This document shows, piece after piece, positions 22,120-33,518 of a stretch of 64,000 nt of DNA. Each line of letters starts with the position of its first letter. Position 1 is the first letter of the stretch. The notes below the pieces were generated by a model. That model was given only the letters and a program-made list of their open reading frames with translations. It was not told where the DNA came from and made no database searches. The stretch lies in the NCBI RefSeq assembly GCF_020497125.1, contig NC_059073.1:14405225-14469224 (forward strand), given 5' to 3'. Both the position numbers and the translations under genes were made by a program. This DNA is from Mauremys mutica. Taxonomy: Eukaryota; Chordata; Testudines; Geoemydidae.

Positions 22120-22265
22120 TGTCCTGCTTGGTAGGCAGCTCACCTACTGTGTTGAAGCAGCGGAGCTTTGGTTAGTGGGAGGCATTTCGCAGCTCTGCCC
22201 TGCTGGGTGAAAAGCTGCTTGCAGGCATCATCAGCACTTGTCCTGCCATACAGGACGCACAAAAT

Positions 22266-22424
22266 GGGCCCAATTCATCACTGCCTTGCACCTCGTGCTG
22301 TCATTTGCACCAGGGCAAAGTCAGCGTACAAAGCTATTAAATCATAATGGTGGCATTTTGGAGGCACTTTGCACTGGTTTAACTGGACAGCACAAGGTGG
22401 AGGGTGATGATGAATCAGGCCTGA
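22266..22424. mobile_element. Short MITE-like inverted repeat
   Basis: The ends gggcccaattcatcactgcc and gtgatgatgaatcaggcc form an imperfect inverted repeat about 160 bp apart. It has no coding capacity. The flanking duplication is unclear. Confidence 0.5.
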
Positions 22425-23429
22425 TGAGTTCTGCTCAGAGTTTTCAGGCTTGCTTAAACACAACACCCAAGCAGCACAGATTCTAGAATCCACCCTTTTT
22501 TTCTTAGCATGATTCAGAGTCTCTATTGTCATCATCAAATGACCTCTCACTCCTTCCTCTGGGTTTTCATTTAAAGTCACATCCCTCTTATTTGGATTTA
22601 TATGATTCAATTTACTTGACATATTCCTGATACTGTGATGATAAAAAAAAAACCTTTGCACTGAGAAAAATAGATTACCTCAGTCTCCTGATGTTTCTTC
22701 TCTTTCTCGCTCACACGCATGCACACACGCTGCTGCTGAACTATTTTCGTTTCATGAGCTACAGATTGGGTCATTTATCTAATAAAGCATTTCTTCCTCA
22801 CAAAATATTTGGTGACAAAATCCTGAATAACATTTGGAGCGGCCGGAGAAAGTGCAGGATTGTTCTGTGCGATAGCTGTCGGCAGAACACACTAACAAAG
22901 GAGAAAAGAGAGTCAGTGGGGCTAAAAATATATTCTTAAAAAGAAGTAGATTCCTAAACTGTTGTATGTTCTGATAAGAAGCAGACTGAGTGCAACATGT
23001 TGTCACTTGTCAGAAGCAGTTTGCTTCTTTCCCTTGCCTGGTAGCCTTTGGGTTCTGTTTCTCCATTGGCTAAATTGCATCCCATAGCATCTGGCTGATG
23101 GCTGTGTTAAGCAACTGTACCATTTCCCTTCTATTGAAGAGGGAAACAGCTCCCTGCCAGAAGAGAAACATGTTAGCCTCAAGCTTCCCAGTTTTATTAG
23201 ATTCATTCCAGGCTTGTGAAATCTCTGTCAATAGCGAACAAGGTGAATATTTATAAGGCTCCTCTCTCTACTTTGAGATCTCAGGCTATGCTGGTACATA
23301 ACTTGTCTTCCAAAACCATGGAGGGTTAGTGAGTTTGTGCACTTTACATTATATAATATCCTGTGCTTGAGCTGTTGACTGATTTTTAATCTGGCCAGGG
23401 AAATCAGCCTCGATTTGCCTCCCTAGCCC
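22425..23429. other. Unique DNA, candidate conserved patch
   Basis: No repeat was recognised. About 22690-22960, with TAAT-type sites and no repeat signature, might be conserved non-coding DNA. Small frames on both strands show no domain. Confidence 0.3.
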
Positions 23430-24100
23430 TCTTCTGTCATCAGGTTCATTAGCCCAAAGAAAATGTACAAGGATAAGGTAAAGCTAACACAGCAGCTTTA
23501 TTTATAACTCAACAGTTAAAACAGTAATAAAAGGATAATCATTAAGGACTTCCGAGCTATAATTATAAAGGACTAAAATTAAAACCCAGCTATGGCTGTA
23601 ATAATCAGGGGGTTAGAGTCCTGACCCAGAACTGTATATGTGGCAGATGGTTAGAGCCCAGGTGTCTCTTTACCGTATCTGGCAGCTTGGTCGCAGACAC
23701 TCACCGACACCACAGGACAGAGCACTAGGCAGCAGGCTTCTGAGGAGGACCCTTCAGACAGGTAAGTTGACAACTCTGTTCTTCTCTTCACAGATCTCCC
23801 TCCTTGCGTCGTGGTGAGTGTGTGTATGAATTGGAACCAAAGGACAGCAACTGGACAGCTATCCTCGCCTGCAGGTATGGATCCTACCCCAGCAACCCTT
23901 AGTGTGGCATGCACTGTCTGCCTCTTGGATGGGCAGCCCCGTGTGACTTGAGGGCTGGACCTTTATACTGCCTTGTTTCGGGGCAGATTCCCAGTCACAT
24001 AACCTGCCCCTTTTCCCGCCTTTAGTGAAAAGGGTACCAAAGGATGGGGAAGAAGGGCACCAGACATGAATTCCCAACAGCAACGAAGAGGAATCCAAGA
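23430..24100 (-). mobile_element. Possible solo LTR (minus)
   Basis: On minus, a TATA-like gcagtataaaggtcc (plus about 23965-23979) precedes a GC-balanced region, and an AATAAA (in ttataaataaagctg, plus about 23495-23509) follows some 470 bp downstream. This spacing suits an LTR. Terminal repeats and duplication were not defined, so a chance layout is possible. Confidence 0.3.
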
Positions 24101-24655
24101 TGGCTACATGGGAAAGATTGAAAAATAAAGAAAGTTCCCCTACAGAGCAGTATTTAAATGTATTTAGAATGAAGCCCCTGGCAGAGAAGGAGCCTGGTCA
24201 AGAACTTGGGGGACCTTCTTGGCCACTTTCTGATTCTTGGAAGCATGAGTTAAATTTTGGTTATGACAGATCTGCCTTTGGTTCCCATGTGAAAGAGGGG
24301 TCAGGATGTGTTTCTACTGGGTTCATAACTCTTCTCTAGCAGCAATGCAACATCTGGCCATTGTCTTACACCACCTAAATTGTTGTCACTCCCTCTCTTC
24401 TGACTTTCTAGCAAAACAACTGTTGCTTGCAGGGAGAGCAACATGTGGCCATGTATTTGCTCACTGTAGCAAGCATTCATGAGCTAGGAAACCCATCTTC
24501 ATTTTCTGGTGGAGCAATAGCTGTGCAGTCAGTCATTTTCAGACTGCTATCCCACCTAATAGAGGTGGCAGGGTGAATGCATTAAAATGGTCTGAATATT
24601 TCCTGGCAAGTTTGCACCCATGGAGTAGCGACGGGACACTGCATCTTCACCACTA
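24101..24655. other. Unique DNA, nothing recognised
   Basis: No repeat or supported exon. The 79-aa frame at 24100-24339 shows no domain. Confidence 0.35.
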
Positions 24656-24663
24656 GACCCCTC

Positions 24664-25179
24664 CAGGGCCGGTGCAAGGATGTTTCGTGCCCTAGGAGAA
24701 ATTTCCACCTTGTGCCCTGCCGCATCCCCAAGCCCCCGCCCTGAGGCGTCCCCCCATGGCAGCTCCCCTCCTCTGCCCTGAGGCACCCCCCCGCCCCAGC
24801 AGCTCACCCCTGCCCTGCCTCCTCCCCGAGCACGCCGTCGCTGCTTCACTTCTCCCGCCTCCCAGGCTTGCGGTGCCAATCAGCTTAGGCACCACAACCC
24901 TGGGAGGTGGGAGAAGTGAAGCAGCCACGGCATGCTTGGGGAGGAGGCGGAGCAGGGGTGAGCTGGGGCGGGGAGTTCCCCTGTGTGCCGCCCCCCCCTT
25001 ACTTGCTGCAGGTGGCCCTCCCTGTGCTCCCCTGCCCCAGCTCCCTCTGCCTAAATGGCGGTGGCGACCGGGGCGGCCAAAGATCCGGCCGCCGCGGTTG
25101 CTGCCAAAGAAAATGCCGCCTCCCAAATCCTAGTGCCCTAGACAACCGCCTAGGTCGCCTAAATGTTGCACCGGCCCTG
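24664..25179. mobile_element. GC-rich non-autonomous hAT element
   Basis: Inverted ends cagggccggtgcaagg and the complement ending tgcaccggccctg bound the element. Flanking 8-mers gacccctc and gccccctt agree at 6 of 8, a worn hAT duplication. A related element lies at 59360-60222. The inside is GC-rich, includes internal inverted segments (two opposed copies of ggaggtgggagaagtgaag-like text) and gives spurious long frames on both strands. Confidence 0.8.
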
Positions 25180-25184
25180 GCCCC

Positions 25185-25860
25185 CTTACCTGTGGAGTTC
25201 CACATGGCTCAATTATATCCGCTGTCCTATTTATCATCTAGATGCAACCACTAGGTGAACTGATCAGATAACAGGGACTCAAGAGCCTGCTATGCAGATG
25301 ACACGCTGCTCTACTTCACTTTCAAGATGATCCCAGTATTGCCAAGATGTCCCAGGGCTTGGATGAGATCAGCTCACGGACAAAGAACGGGTGGTTGAGC
25401 AAGTCACAGGTGATGCTGGTGGGCAGAGGAAAGCATTTTGAAGTGTTTGTAGCCGTGGTGAGGTCTCCTTTGGTTGAAGGTACACACCCACAATTGGTTA
25501 ATTCAGTTCATAGTTTAGAAGTATTCTTGGATTTCTTGCTGACACTAACTTCTTATATAGCAGCAGTAATACTTTCTACTGCCTCCAGCTGGCTTGGAGA
25601 CACTATCCTATCCCAGTGGGGTATGTTCAAGTCAAGCTTAAGGTCTTAATCCTTATCTTCAGGGTACTCAATGGGCTGGGCCCAGGTTACCCTGAATATC
25701 ACCTGAATATCACTGGCTGACAGCTCTACTCCTCAAGCACAATGGCACTTTCTACCACAAGGATAAAGCACCATATTGATTCAGCATAGACCCAATGTCC
25801 TAGCAAGGCACTGTGCAGTAGAGGATGCAATTGGAACAGAAGTAAATCCCTGGTCCTGAC
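25185..25860 (+). mobile_element. Old L3/CR1-like LINE fragment
   Basis: Plus-strand text encodes a reverse-transcriptase piece: CYADDTLLYFTF (about 25287-25322), then MSQGLDEIS and VMLVGRGKHFE (25347-25445), and HPQLVNSVHSLEVFLD further on. The YADD catalytic box is intact, but frames shift repeatedly and a large internal part is missing. About 25650-25690 (gtactcaatgggctgggcc) is the family's downstream segment. This is an ancient fragment of a different lineage from the CR1 copies at 32, 38, 42 and 51 kb. Confidence 0.7.
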
Positions 25861-26815
25861 TACTTGTGATCATTAAAGATTTGTTGTTGTTTTTGATAAG
25901 AGAACAGGAGAGTGTTAACTCCAATTATATTCCAGTAGCAGTGGCAACATTCTGTGTCCTCAACTTTGCCTTTCGTTTGGATACATTCTCCTCATCACTT
26001 CCTGCCCTAGACTGTTACGGCGTATCGCAGTGCACTCTTAAACAGCGATCACATTAATTATGCCCCAGAGGTGGCAGCATTTCATTGGTGGATGAATGTA
26101 TTCCAGTATAATGTGTATTATGCCGAGAGAGATGCTATATACATGTAAGATGATTATTATCATTGCTTCTGTAATAAATAAAACAATTAAAAAGGCTCCA
26201 AAGCACTGAATTTTCATGGTGGAGCAGTGCAGAATTGTGGAGAACAACTGTTTCTTTAACACAGATACTGGGAAAATGTGTTCAAAGGCTGCTATCCTTC
26301 TAAGACCACCTGTGTGATGTGCTGTGCTTGTTTTCCAGGTGGTAATAGGAACCCACTCAGCCTCGAGATCTGCTGAAGGTGGCCAGCTTATGTGCCCAGG
26401 GATTCTCTCTTGATGTCTGAAGACAGGGAAAGGAGACTTTAAACAAATTAATACTTGTTACCTACTGAAGGAGGTGACTCAGAACAGAGCTGGTGTTAGC
26501 CCATTGGAAGCCCTAAACAGTGATGTTTTGGGGCTCCCCAATACTAAACCAGGCAAGTTCTTATAATAAAAAAGAAAACAGGGGAGCTGCTTATGCCTAG
26601 TGCTGGCTCGGCAGAGCTGGCAAATTAAACTGCACTGCTTTAGAAAAGCGCTGTCAGCTCAGGGAGAGGCTTGCCCTTCCCCCGACTAGAGAGGGACCCT
26701 CTGAAGTCAATGGGAGTGGCTGCTGCTCAGCACCAATCAGGAGCCAGGCCCTAGTGATTTCCATCTTGGGTAAGATTAGAACTACTGACCTAGAGGCTCA
26801 ACCCTGCTGAGCACC
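25861..26815. other. Mostly unique DNA
   Basis: About 26060-26090 (ccccagaggtggcagcattt) resembles a repeat tail also seen at about 9180, and an AT-rich end follows at 26160-26195. The rest holds nothing recognised. Confidence 0.35.
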
Positions 26816-26823
26816 TTCTAGGA

Positions 26824-27549
26824 CAGGGGTGGGCAAACTTTTTGGCCCAAGGGCCACATCAGGGTTACACAACTGTATGGAGGGCTGGGTAGGGAAGGCT
26901 GTGCCTCCCAAACAGCCTGGCCCCCGCCCCCTATCCACCTCCTCCCACTTCCCGCCCCGTGACTGCCCCCCTCAGAACTCCCGACCCATCCAACCCCCCT
27001 GCTCCTTGTCCCCTGACCGCCCCCTCCCAGGATCCCCACCCCCTATCCAACCCCCCTTCTCCCTATCCACACCCCCGTCCCCTGACAGTCCCCCCGGGAC
27101 TCCCACCCCCTAATCCACGCCCTCCGCTCCCTGTCCTCTGACTGCCCTCCTGACCCCTATCCACATCCCCACCCCCGACAGGCCCCCCGGGACTCCCACT
27201 CCCAACCCTCCCTGTTCCCCATCCCCTGACTGTCCCCCCCAGAACCTCTGCCCCATCCAACTGCCCCCTCCTCCTTGACTGCCCCTTGGACCCCCTGCTC
27301 CCTTCTCCAACCGCCCCCCACTGTCCGCCCTCTTACCAGCAGCAGGAGCGGGCAGCCGCGACACCCGGCCAGAGCCAGCCGCGCTCCCCACGCTGCCCAG
27401 CGGGAGTGGCGGGTCAGAGTGTGGCCCGCGTGGCAGCGTGGCTGCAGGGAAGGGAGGACAGTGGGGGAGGGGCTGGTGACTAGGCTCCCCGTCCGGGAGC
27501 TCAGGGGCCAGGCAGGATGGTCCCGCGGGCTGTAGTTTGCCCACGTCTG
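26824..27549. mobile_element. C-rich non-autonomous hAT element
   Basis: The ends caggggtgggcaaacttttt and the complement tagtttgcccacgtctg form the terminal inverted repeat. Flanks ttctagga (26816-26823) and ttctgtga (27550-27557) match at 6 of 8. The middle (about 26920-27330) is an extreme cytosine-rich tract on plus, giving proline-rich and glycine-rich frames that are artefacts. Confidence 0.85.
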
Positions 27550-27557
27550 TTCTGTGA

Positions 27558-28064
27558 GGTACACAGGTCCCTCCGTTCCATTAACTTCAGTGGTGGGGCA
27601 GGGAGCTCAGTACTGCATAAGAACAGGCATCTAGAGGTAAAAGCTGCCTCTGGAGCAGAGGCATCATTTGTTATGGTACACGGGGGTTGCCCCCTGACTT
27701 TCCATAGCTCCTCGCCAGCTGGCACTGCGGTGTCCCTCCCTGCTCTGCAGGGGCTGCTTTGGGGGCAGACCAGGCCAGGTTGCCTAATGGCCATGACATC
27801 ATCTCAACTCCCCTCTCCCCATCAGCTGCATGGGAAGCAGCAGTGGTGGCCTGGGCTGGAGCTGAGCATATACACATACACTCCTGCCCGCTCCCTCCCC
27901 TTATTCCTGGGGATAGAACCGGCATGTCACCTCCCCAACCCCCTCCAGGGTGGGACCGACCCACCTTGCAAACCGCTGTGGCCTCAGCAGGAAGAGGAAG
28001 TGGGAAAGGTGGCACCACTCCCACCCCCTGAAATTTTCTGAAATACCACCGGTGCTCAGCAAGC
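27558..28064. other. Unique GC-rich DNA
   Basis: Overlapping frames of 90-174 aa occur on both strands with no recognised domain. High GC explains their length. No exon is supported. Confidence 0.35.
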
Positions 28065-28152
28065 AGGATAGACTTGTGGTAAAAGCACTAGGCTAGGATT
28101 CAGGAGACTGTGGTGGCATTTCTGGCTCCCTCGGTGACCACGGGCTGGTGAC

Positions 28153-28733
28153 TAAGGGCTTGTCTTCATGCACAGAGGTGGTAGTTATGTTGGCAGGGGA
28201 AGTGCTCCCACAGGAGGGTAGATCCATAGGCACCCACCGGCAGCTCCCCACCCCGCCATGCCAACCTGCGCTCCGTCTCCACCTCCTCCCCTGAGTGCAC
28301 TGCATCCCCGCTTTCTCCCCTAGCGCCCAGGGCTTGCTGCCCCGATCACCTCCGCCTCCTCCCCTGAGTGCGCCACATTCTCGCTTCTCCCCCTAGCTCC
28401 CAGGTCTTGCCTCTGAGAAACAGCTGTTTCGTGGCGGCTAGCGCTGGGAGGGAGAGTGGGGGAGGGGGAGCGCGGCGAGCTCCGGGAAGAGGTGAGGCCG
28501 AGGCGGGGATTTGAGGAAGGAGTTCAATGGGGCTAAGGAGGGGGGCAGAGTTGGGGCAGGGACTTTGAGGAAGGGGTTGGAATGGGGGGGCAGGGGCGGA
28601 GTCAGGGCAGGGCCGGGGGCGAGTACCCACCGGCGCCGGGAAAAGTTGGCACCTATGGTTAGATCAGTATAATTATGTTGCTTTGAATGACATAGTTATA
28701 CTGCTCTAGGTCTGTAGTGTAGATCGGGCCTTA
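28153..28733. mobile_element. Non-autonomous DNA transposon nested in SINE
   Basis: The ends taagggcttgtcttcatgca and the complement tgtagatcgggcctta form an imperfect inverted repeat. The duplication is only 2-3 bp (TA or TTA/CTA), suggesting a Harbinger or Tc/mariner type rather than hAT. It carries a further insertion at 28225-28657. Confidence 0.6.
28225..28657. mobile_element. Non-autonomous hAT element, innermost of nest
   Basis: The ends cataggcacccacc and the complement gttggcacctatg are inverted. Flanks ggtagatc (28217-28224) and gttagatc (28658-28665) match at 7 of 8. The interior is GC-rich without coding potential. Confidence 0.8.
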
Positions 28734-28800
28734 GTATCTCTGTGCCTCAGTTCCCCATCTGTAAAATCGGTAAGGATACTTCCTGGCCTCTCCGGGAGGG

Positions 28801-30465
28801 TACTGTGAGTCTCCTTTGGTTGAAGGTGCATGAAGAGAAGGGAGATGCTCAGATATCATAGTGATGGGCTCCAGGGGAGAGCCAAGGCAGATAGATTTCT
28901 CAAATCTCTGAGCCCCACAGTCCCCAAATGCTGCAGGTTTCCCAGCAGGAGCCAGTGACGTTTGCACAGGAGTGAGAAGCAGTCTGACCGGATGTCACTG
29001 TTTGCTCTGACCCAGCTCCCGTTCTCTAATGCACTTCCTCTGTGTGTCACTGTGAGGCTACTGGGCTGATATGGGGCTGCTGCCTCCTGGTCTGTCCTGG
29101 ACCAGCCACTGTGGGGTTTTCTGTTCTGCAGAATTCTAGGGAGCACCTGGCTTGTCCCAGGAGGAGCAGGGGGGCATTTTGAGGCATTACCAATGTCAAT
29201 GAATTTGAAAGGGCTCAGTGCGTCTTGTTGTCTCTATTTGCATCCTAACGCTGTCAGTGCCGTAGTGGTTTGGAAAGAGCGATTTGATGCGCTTGGCCCG
29301 CGGAGGCAGGTTTGGCTGCACCTCACCAAGAATTAATCTCCTTCCACCTCCGTGCCACCTTGGTTTTGATTTTATTTTCCAATTTTGTTTTGGGGGAGCG
29401 GTCGGAGAAGGGCCCAAAGAGAGCTGGCAGAGAGTGAGTAATAACATAGTCAAGCTATCAGAGACGCTAGTGGCATAACTTAATTAACTAATGGCCTATA
29501 TGGAGCTGTAATGGGATCCGAAAACAGAAAGCTTTTAAGCAAAAGTCAAAGCCAGTGGCATCAATAATAGTGGACTGAGGACACTTTCTCCGTCTTTTTC
29601 TTTTTTCCTGTAAGGCTTGTGACACAGTCCTCCCTCCCCCCAACTGGTCCTCGCTGCCTGTCCATAACAGCATTACCCCCCCTAGTGTCCCAGATCAATG
29701 ACTGCAGTCGGTTTAGTCATGATATTCTGTGTTGGCAGCGATGCCAAATCACGTGCCCATGTTTTCCCACAGGGAAACTGCAGAGTCTCAAAACAGAGTG
29801 AAAAGCGAGGCTGTTCGGGCTTTTAAAAGCTAGTCTTGGGTCTCTGAATTCAAACCAGATCTCTTGGATTCCTCCAACCATCGGGGCTTTGGCGCATCAG
29901 AACTGCTGTTGTCCCTTGGGATTTTGAGGCAGATTATGGGGATTTTTAATTTATCCTGCCTGAGAGCATTGTGTGTTTGCAAACTGAGCTTGTCTGCTTC
30001 CCGCTGCACAATTTTCACCCTGCTAGAGTTGCAAACGTCATCAATAAAGGTCCATCTTTTTGGAATAGCTTTAATGGGATTTCTGCTTTGGGGATCAGTT
30101 CTGACCCTCAGGGACAGTCCCCTGCAGCTGATGACACTTGCTCAAATATCAGTCTTTAATTTAATCATTGTATTGGTCCACATGGCAGGTCTGTATGTAA
30201 CTACTATGTTGTGCCTTCTGTGTTTTAACTTTCATATGAGACAGGTGGGCTTTTGTGGCTGTGGTGCTGTTGTGTGAAATTTAGGAGCCTGGCCCCTTAA
30301 ATCCAGCTCTGTAATATGAAGAAGGGACAAGTAAATTTAGACCCACGTGCAGGGCGTAGGGAAACTCACTGGCCTCACCTGTCCTTGGCCTGGAATAAGT
30401 ATTTCACCTCCAATGTAGGTACTGTGACCACTTGATCAACATAAACATGGGCCCTGTATAACATC
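28801..30465. other. Unique DNA, candidate conserved patches
   Basis: No repeat was recognised. About 29180-29520 and 29830-30180 have balanced composition and no repeat hallmark, so they are the best places here to look for conserved non-coding DNA or a missed exon. The 137-aa frame at 29864-30277 is hydrophobic but has no recognised family. Confidence 0.3.
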
Positions 30466-30473
30466 CCCTAGAC

Positions 30474-31200
30474 CAGTGGTTCCCAAACTTTAACAACCTG
30501 TGAACCCCTTTCACTAAAATATCAAGTCTCATGAACCCCCCCTAAAAATGAATATTTCCAGGGATTTTCTTCTTTACCTGATTATAAAAGCAGTGATCTT
30601 GGAAATATAAAATTTGTTTTTATGACATGCTTATTACGCACTATTTATGATTAATTATTATTTATCATTACAGTATTTTTATTACAGTATGAAAACAGCA
30701 ACACTCTTCCAAGATCTCACTTTTGTAGCTTATATCATTTTGAATAAGACAAGGCTCCTATGTTTCATCAAGGAGTATCAGATGTGAAACAGAATGAAGG
30801 TATTTAAGACGCCAACTCAAAGAGTTCCTCCTACACAAGCCTTCAGGTCCTGAGCAGTCCAGGCAAACAACTCATGTTACAATAAAACTTAAACTTGTTC
30901 TTCATAATAATTTAAAAAACAATACCAGCTGCCTATTTAATTTTAAAAACAGCAAAAAATATCCACTTCTCTTTCCATTTCTTATAAGGAGTCTTGAAAT
31001 TCAAATCTCCTCCATGTGATAGAGATGCTTGCTTTGATCTGCTTAGCTCTTGGAAGTCCAGGGGCTCTGGGCTGCTGGCCCCATGCTGCCTGGGGTCCCT
31101 ACGGACAGCTCTGTCCACCATTAGGGAATTTTTTCCCAAGAACCCCCGTAACATTTTGTAAACCCCCTGGGGTTCACGAACCCCAGTTTGGGAACCACTG
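30474..31200. mobile_element. Non-autonomous hAT element
   Basis: The ends cagtggttcccaaactt and the complement cagtttgggaaccactg bound 727 bp. A perfect 8-bp duplication, ccctagac, flanks it (30466-30473 and 31201-31208). The AT-rich interior has no transposase. Confidence 0.9.
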
Positions 31201-31208
31201 CCCTAGAC

Positions 31209-31917
31209 AAAGTCAGCACTGGCCCCAGCTGTACCCTAGTGTTAGCTGTGAGGAGTCCCCATTGCCTGGGAATTCCTGCAGGTGCCCATCCTCATAGTAG
31301 ACCTGGTGCACAGGAGATCTTCTGCAGCCTATGAAATCCACTGTTCATGGAGTCCAGTACCATAGGTGTCTCAAAAGAAAGTCTGCAAAGTCCTATGACT
31401 AACCCTGCTTGTACTCAAGATGGAAGCATTTAGATGTCTTGCTGTGGAGTGTGGTTTCCTCTCCACAGCAGCAGTGCACCACAGGACAGGTGCCATTGTG
31501 GGTTTTGCCTCCCCCTGCACCATTAGGTCCTGAACACTGCTAGAAGCAGGATGTCAGATATGATGGTCCTCAATGAAAGCAAAGCTTCTACAGTTGGCTT
31601 GCTTCTTTTTTGCTGGGCTTTTAATATGAGTAATTAGACTGTGGTCCTTGTCTGTTCCCCTATTTTCCCTCCCTTGGCTGGCAACGTTGCCTAAGTTCTG
31701 CCAGGCAGAGAATCTCTGGGCTGAGGTGATGTCCTCAACCATCCTTTGTTCCTCCAACTCCCACTTTTATCCTGCAGTATAACTTTAGCCTAGTTCAGGC
31801 AGATGTGCTGCTTTCTTCTAGGTCAGCTGCAAATGCTCTCACCCCATCCCCCTAATATTCTTTAGCATTTTAACCAAACCTTTATATAAACAAAACCCCA
31901 TAGCTCATCTGCCATGT
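31209..31917. other. Unique DNA, nothing recognised
   Basis: No repeat or supported exon was recognised between the hAT element and the CR1 copy. Confidence 0.35.
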
Positions 31918-33133
31918 CCTCTGAATCGGCTTCTGTACCCAATGACTGGAATATAGCTAATGTAACACATAATGGTTAAAAGACAGGGAACAAGGGGTAG
32001 GAATAAATGGTAAATTCTCAGAATGGAGAGGGGTAACAAGTGTTGTCCCCCCAAGGGTCAGTCCTAGGACCAATCCTATTCAACTTATTCATAAATTATC
32101 TGGAGAAAGGGGTAAACAGTGAGGTGGCAAAGTTTGCAGATGATACTAAACTGTTCAAGATAGTTAAGACCAAAGCAGACTGTGAAGAACTTCAAAAAGA
32201 TCTCACAAAACTAAGTGATTGGGCAACAAAATGGCAAATGAAATTTAATGTGGATAAATATAAAGTAATGCACATTGGAAGAAATAACCCCAACTATACA
32301 TACAATATGACGGGGGCTAATTTAGCTACAATGAATCAGGAAAAAGATCTTGGAGTCATTGTGGATAGTTCTCTGAAGACGTCCACGCAGTGTGCAGCGG
32401 CAGTCAAAAAAGCAAACAGGATGTTAGGAATCATTAAAAAGGGGATAGAAAATAAGACGGAGAGTATTTTATTGCCTTATATAAATCCATGGTACGCCCA
32501 CATCTTGAATACTGCGTACAGATGTGGTCTCCTCATCTCAAAAAAGATATACTGGCACTAGAAAAGGTTCAGAGAAGGGCAACTAACATGATTAGGGGTT
32601 TGGAATGGGTCCCATATGAGGAGAGATTAAAAAGAGGCTAGGACTCTTCAGCTTGGAAAAGAGGCGACTAAAGGGGGGATATGATAGAGGTATATAAAAT
32701 CATGAGTGATGTGAAGAAAGTAAATAAGGAAAAGTTATTTACTTGTTCCCATAATACAAGAACTAGGGGCCACCAAATGAAATTAATGGGCAGCAGGTTT
32801 AAAACAAATAAAGGGAAGTTCTTTTTCACACAGTGCACAGTCAACTTGTGGAACTCCTTGCCTGAGGAGGTTGTGAAGGGCTTAAAAGAGAACTGGATAA
32901 ATTCATGGAGGTTAAGTCCATAAATGGCTATTAGCCAGGATGGGAAAGGAAGAGTGTCCCTAGCCTCCGTTTGTCAGAGGGTGGAGATGGATGGCAGGAG
33001 AGAAATCACTTGACCATTGCCTGTTGGGTTCACTCCCTCTGGGGCACCTGGCATTGGCCATTGTCGGTAGACAGGATACTGGGCTAGATGGACCTTTGGT
33101 CTGACCCAGTATGGCCATTCTTATGTTCTTATG
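31918..33133 (+). mobile_element. CR1 LINE, 5'-truncated
   Basis: It runs from text around gactggaatatagctaatgt to the CR1 end gacccagtatggccattctt and atgttcttatg. The frame at 32040-32561 (173 aa) holds [19 protein letters not shown] and the catalytic FADD box (residues 32-35), then EKDLGVIVDSSLKTS. A frameshift at about 32490 and another near 32640 break it, and the frame resumes at 32681-32923. Part of the reverse transcriptase is deleted near 31960. It is fairly well preserved and so relatively young. Confidence 0.85.
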
Positions 33134-33518
33134 ACTGTGCTTGTGTCTGTGATAAGGGGACACGCAACGCTCATTGTGAACGTGCTAGCTGGGCATTGGC
33201 AATGGTAATAGCGGAGAGCATCCTTGGACAGATGGCTGTTGGTCATGCCTCCTGTCTGTCAATGGCTGGCAACTTCTCTGATGTCTGCAGTGTTTCGCAG
33301 GGAGCAGGAAGAGCACTGCCATAGAGGAGGGTGAGGTTTGGGGAGAGACTTTTGGATGAAGTAGAGGCCTGAGTTAGAGGCAATGCAGGTAGGAGTACTT
33401 GAGACAACAGGGGAGAAAGGACTGAGGTGGTGTGACCTCACCTCCAAAAAAGGCTAAAAGATTGTTATGAAGTTTTTGTTTTGAGTTCTGTTTTTTGAAA
33501 GACTCTTTCCAACCTGTG

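Larger units (their letters stand above)
28065..28800 (+). mobile_element. CORE/MIR-type SINE split by a nested insertion
   Basis: The 5' half (about 28065-28152) reads aaagcactaggctaggattc then accacgggctggtgac. The 3' half resumes at 28734 with gtatctctgtgcctcagttc and ccatctgtaaaatcgg. Joined, they give the normal SINE core order, so the 581 bp between are inserted DNA. Confidence 0.75.

Noticed and set aside
27517..28041. 174-aa open frame in GC-rich DNA, possible CpG-island gene
   Set aside because: It starts in a hAT element and is matched by overlapping frames on the other strand; no CpG-dense promoter was seen.
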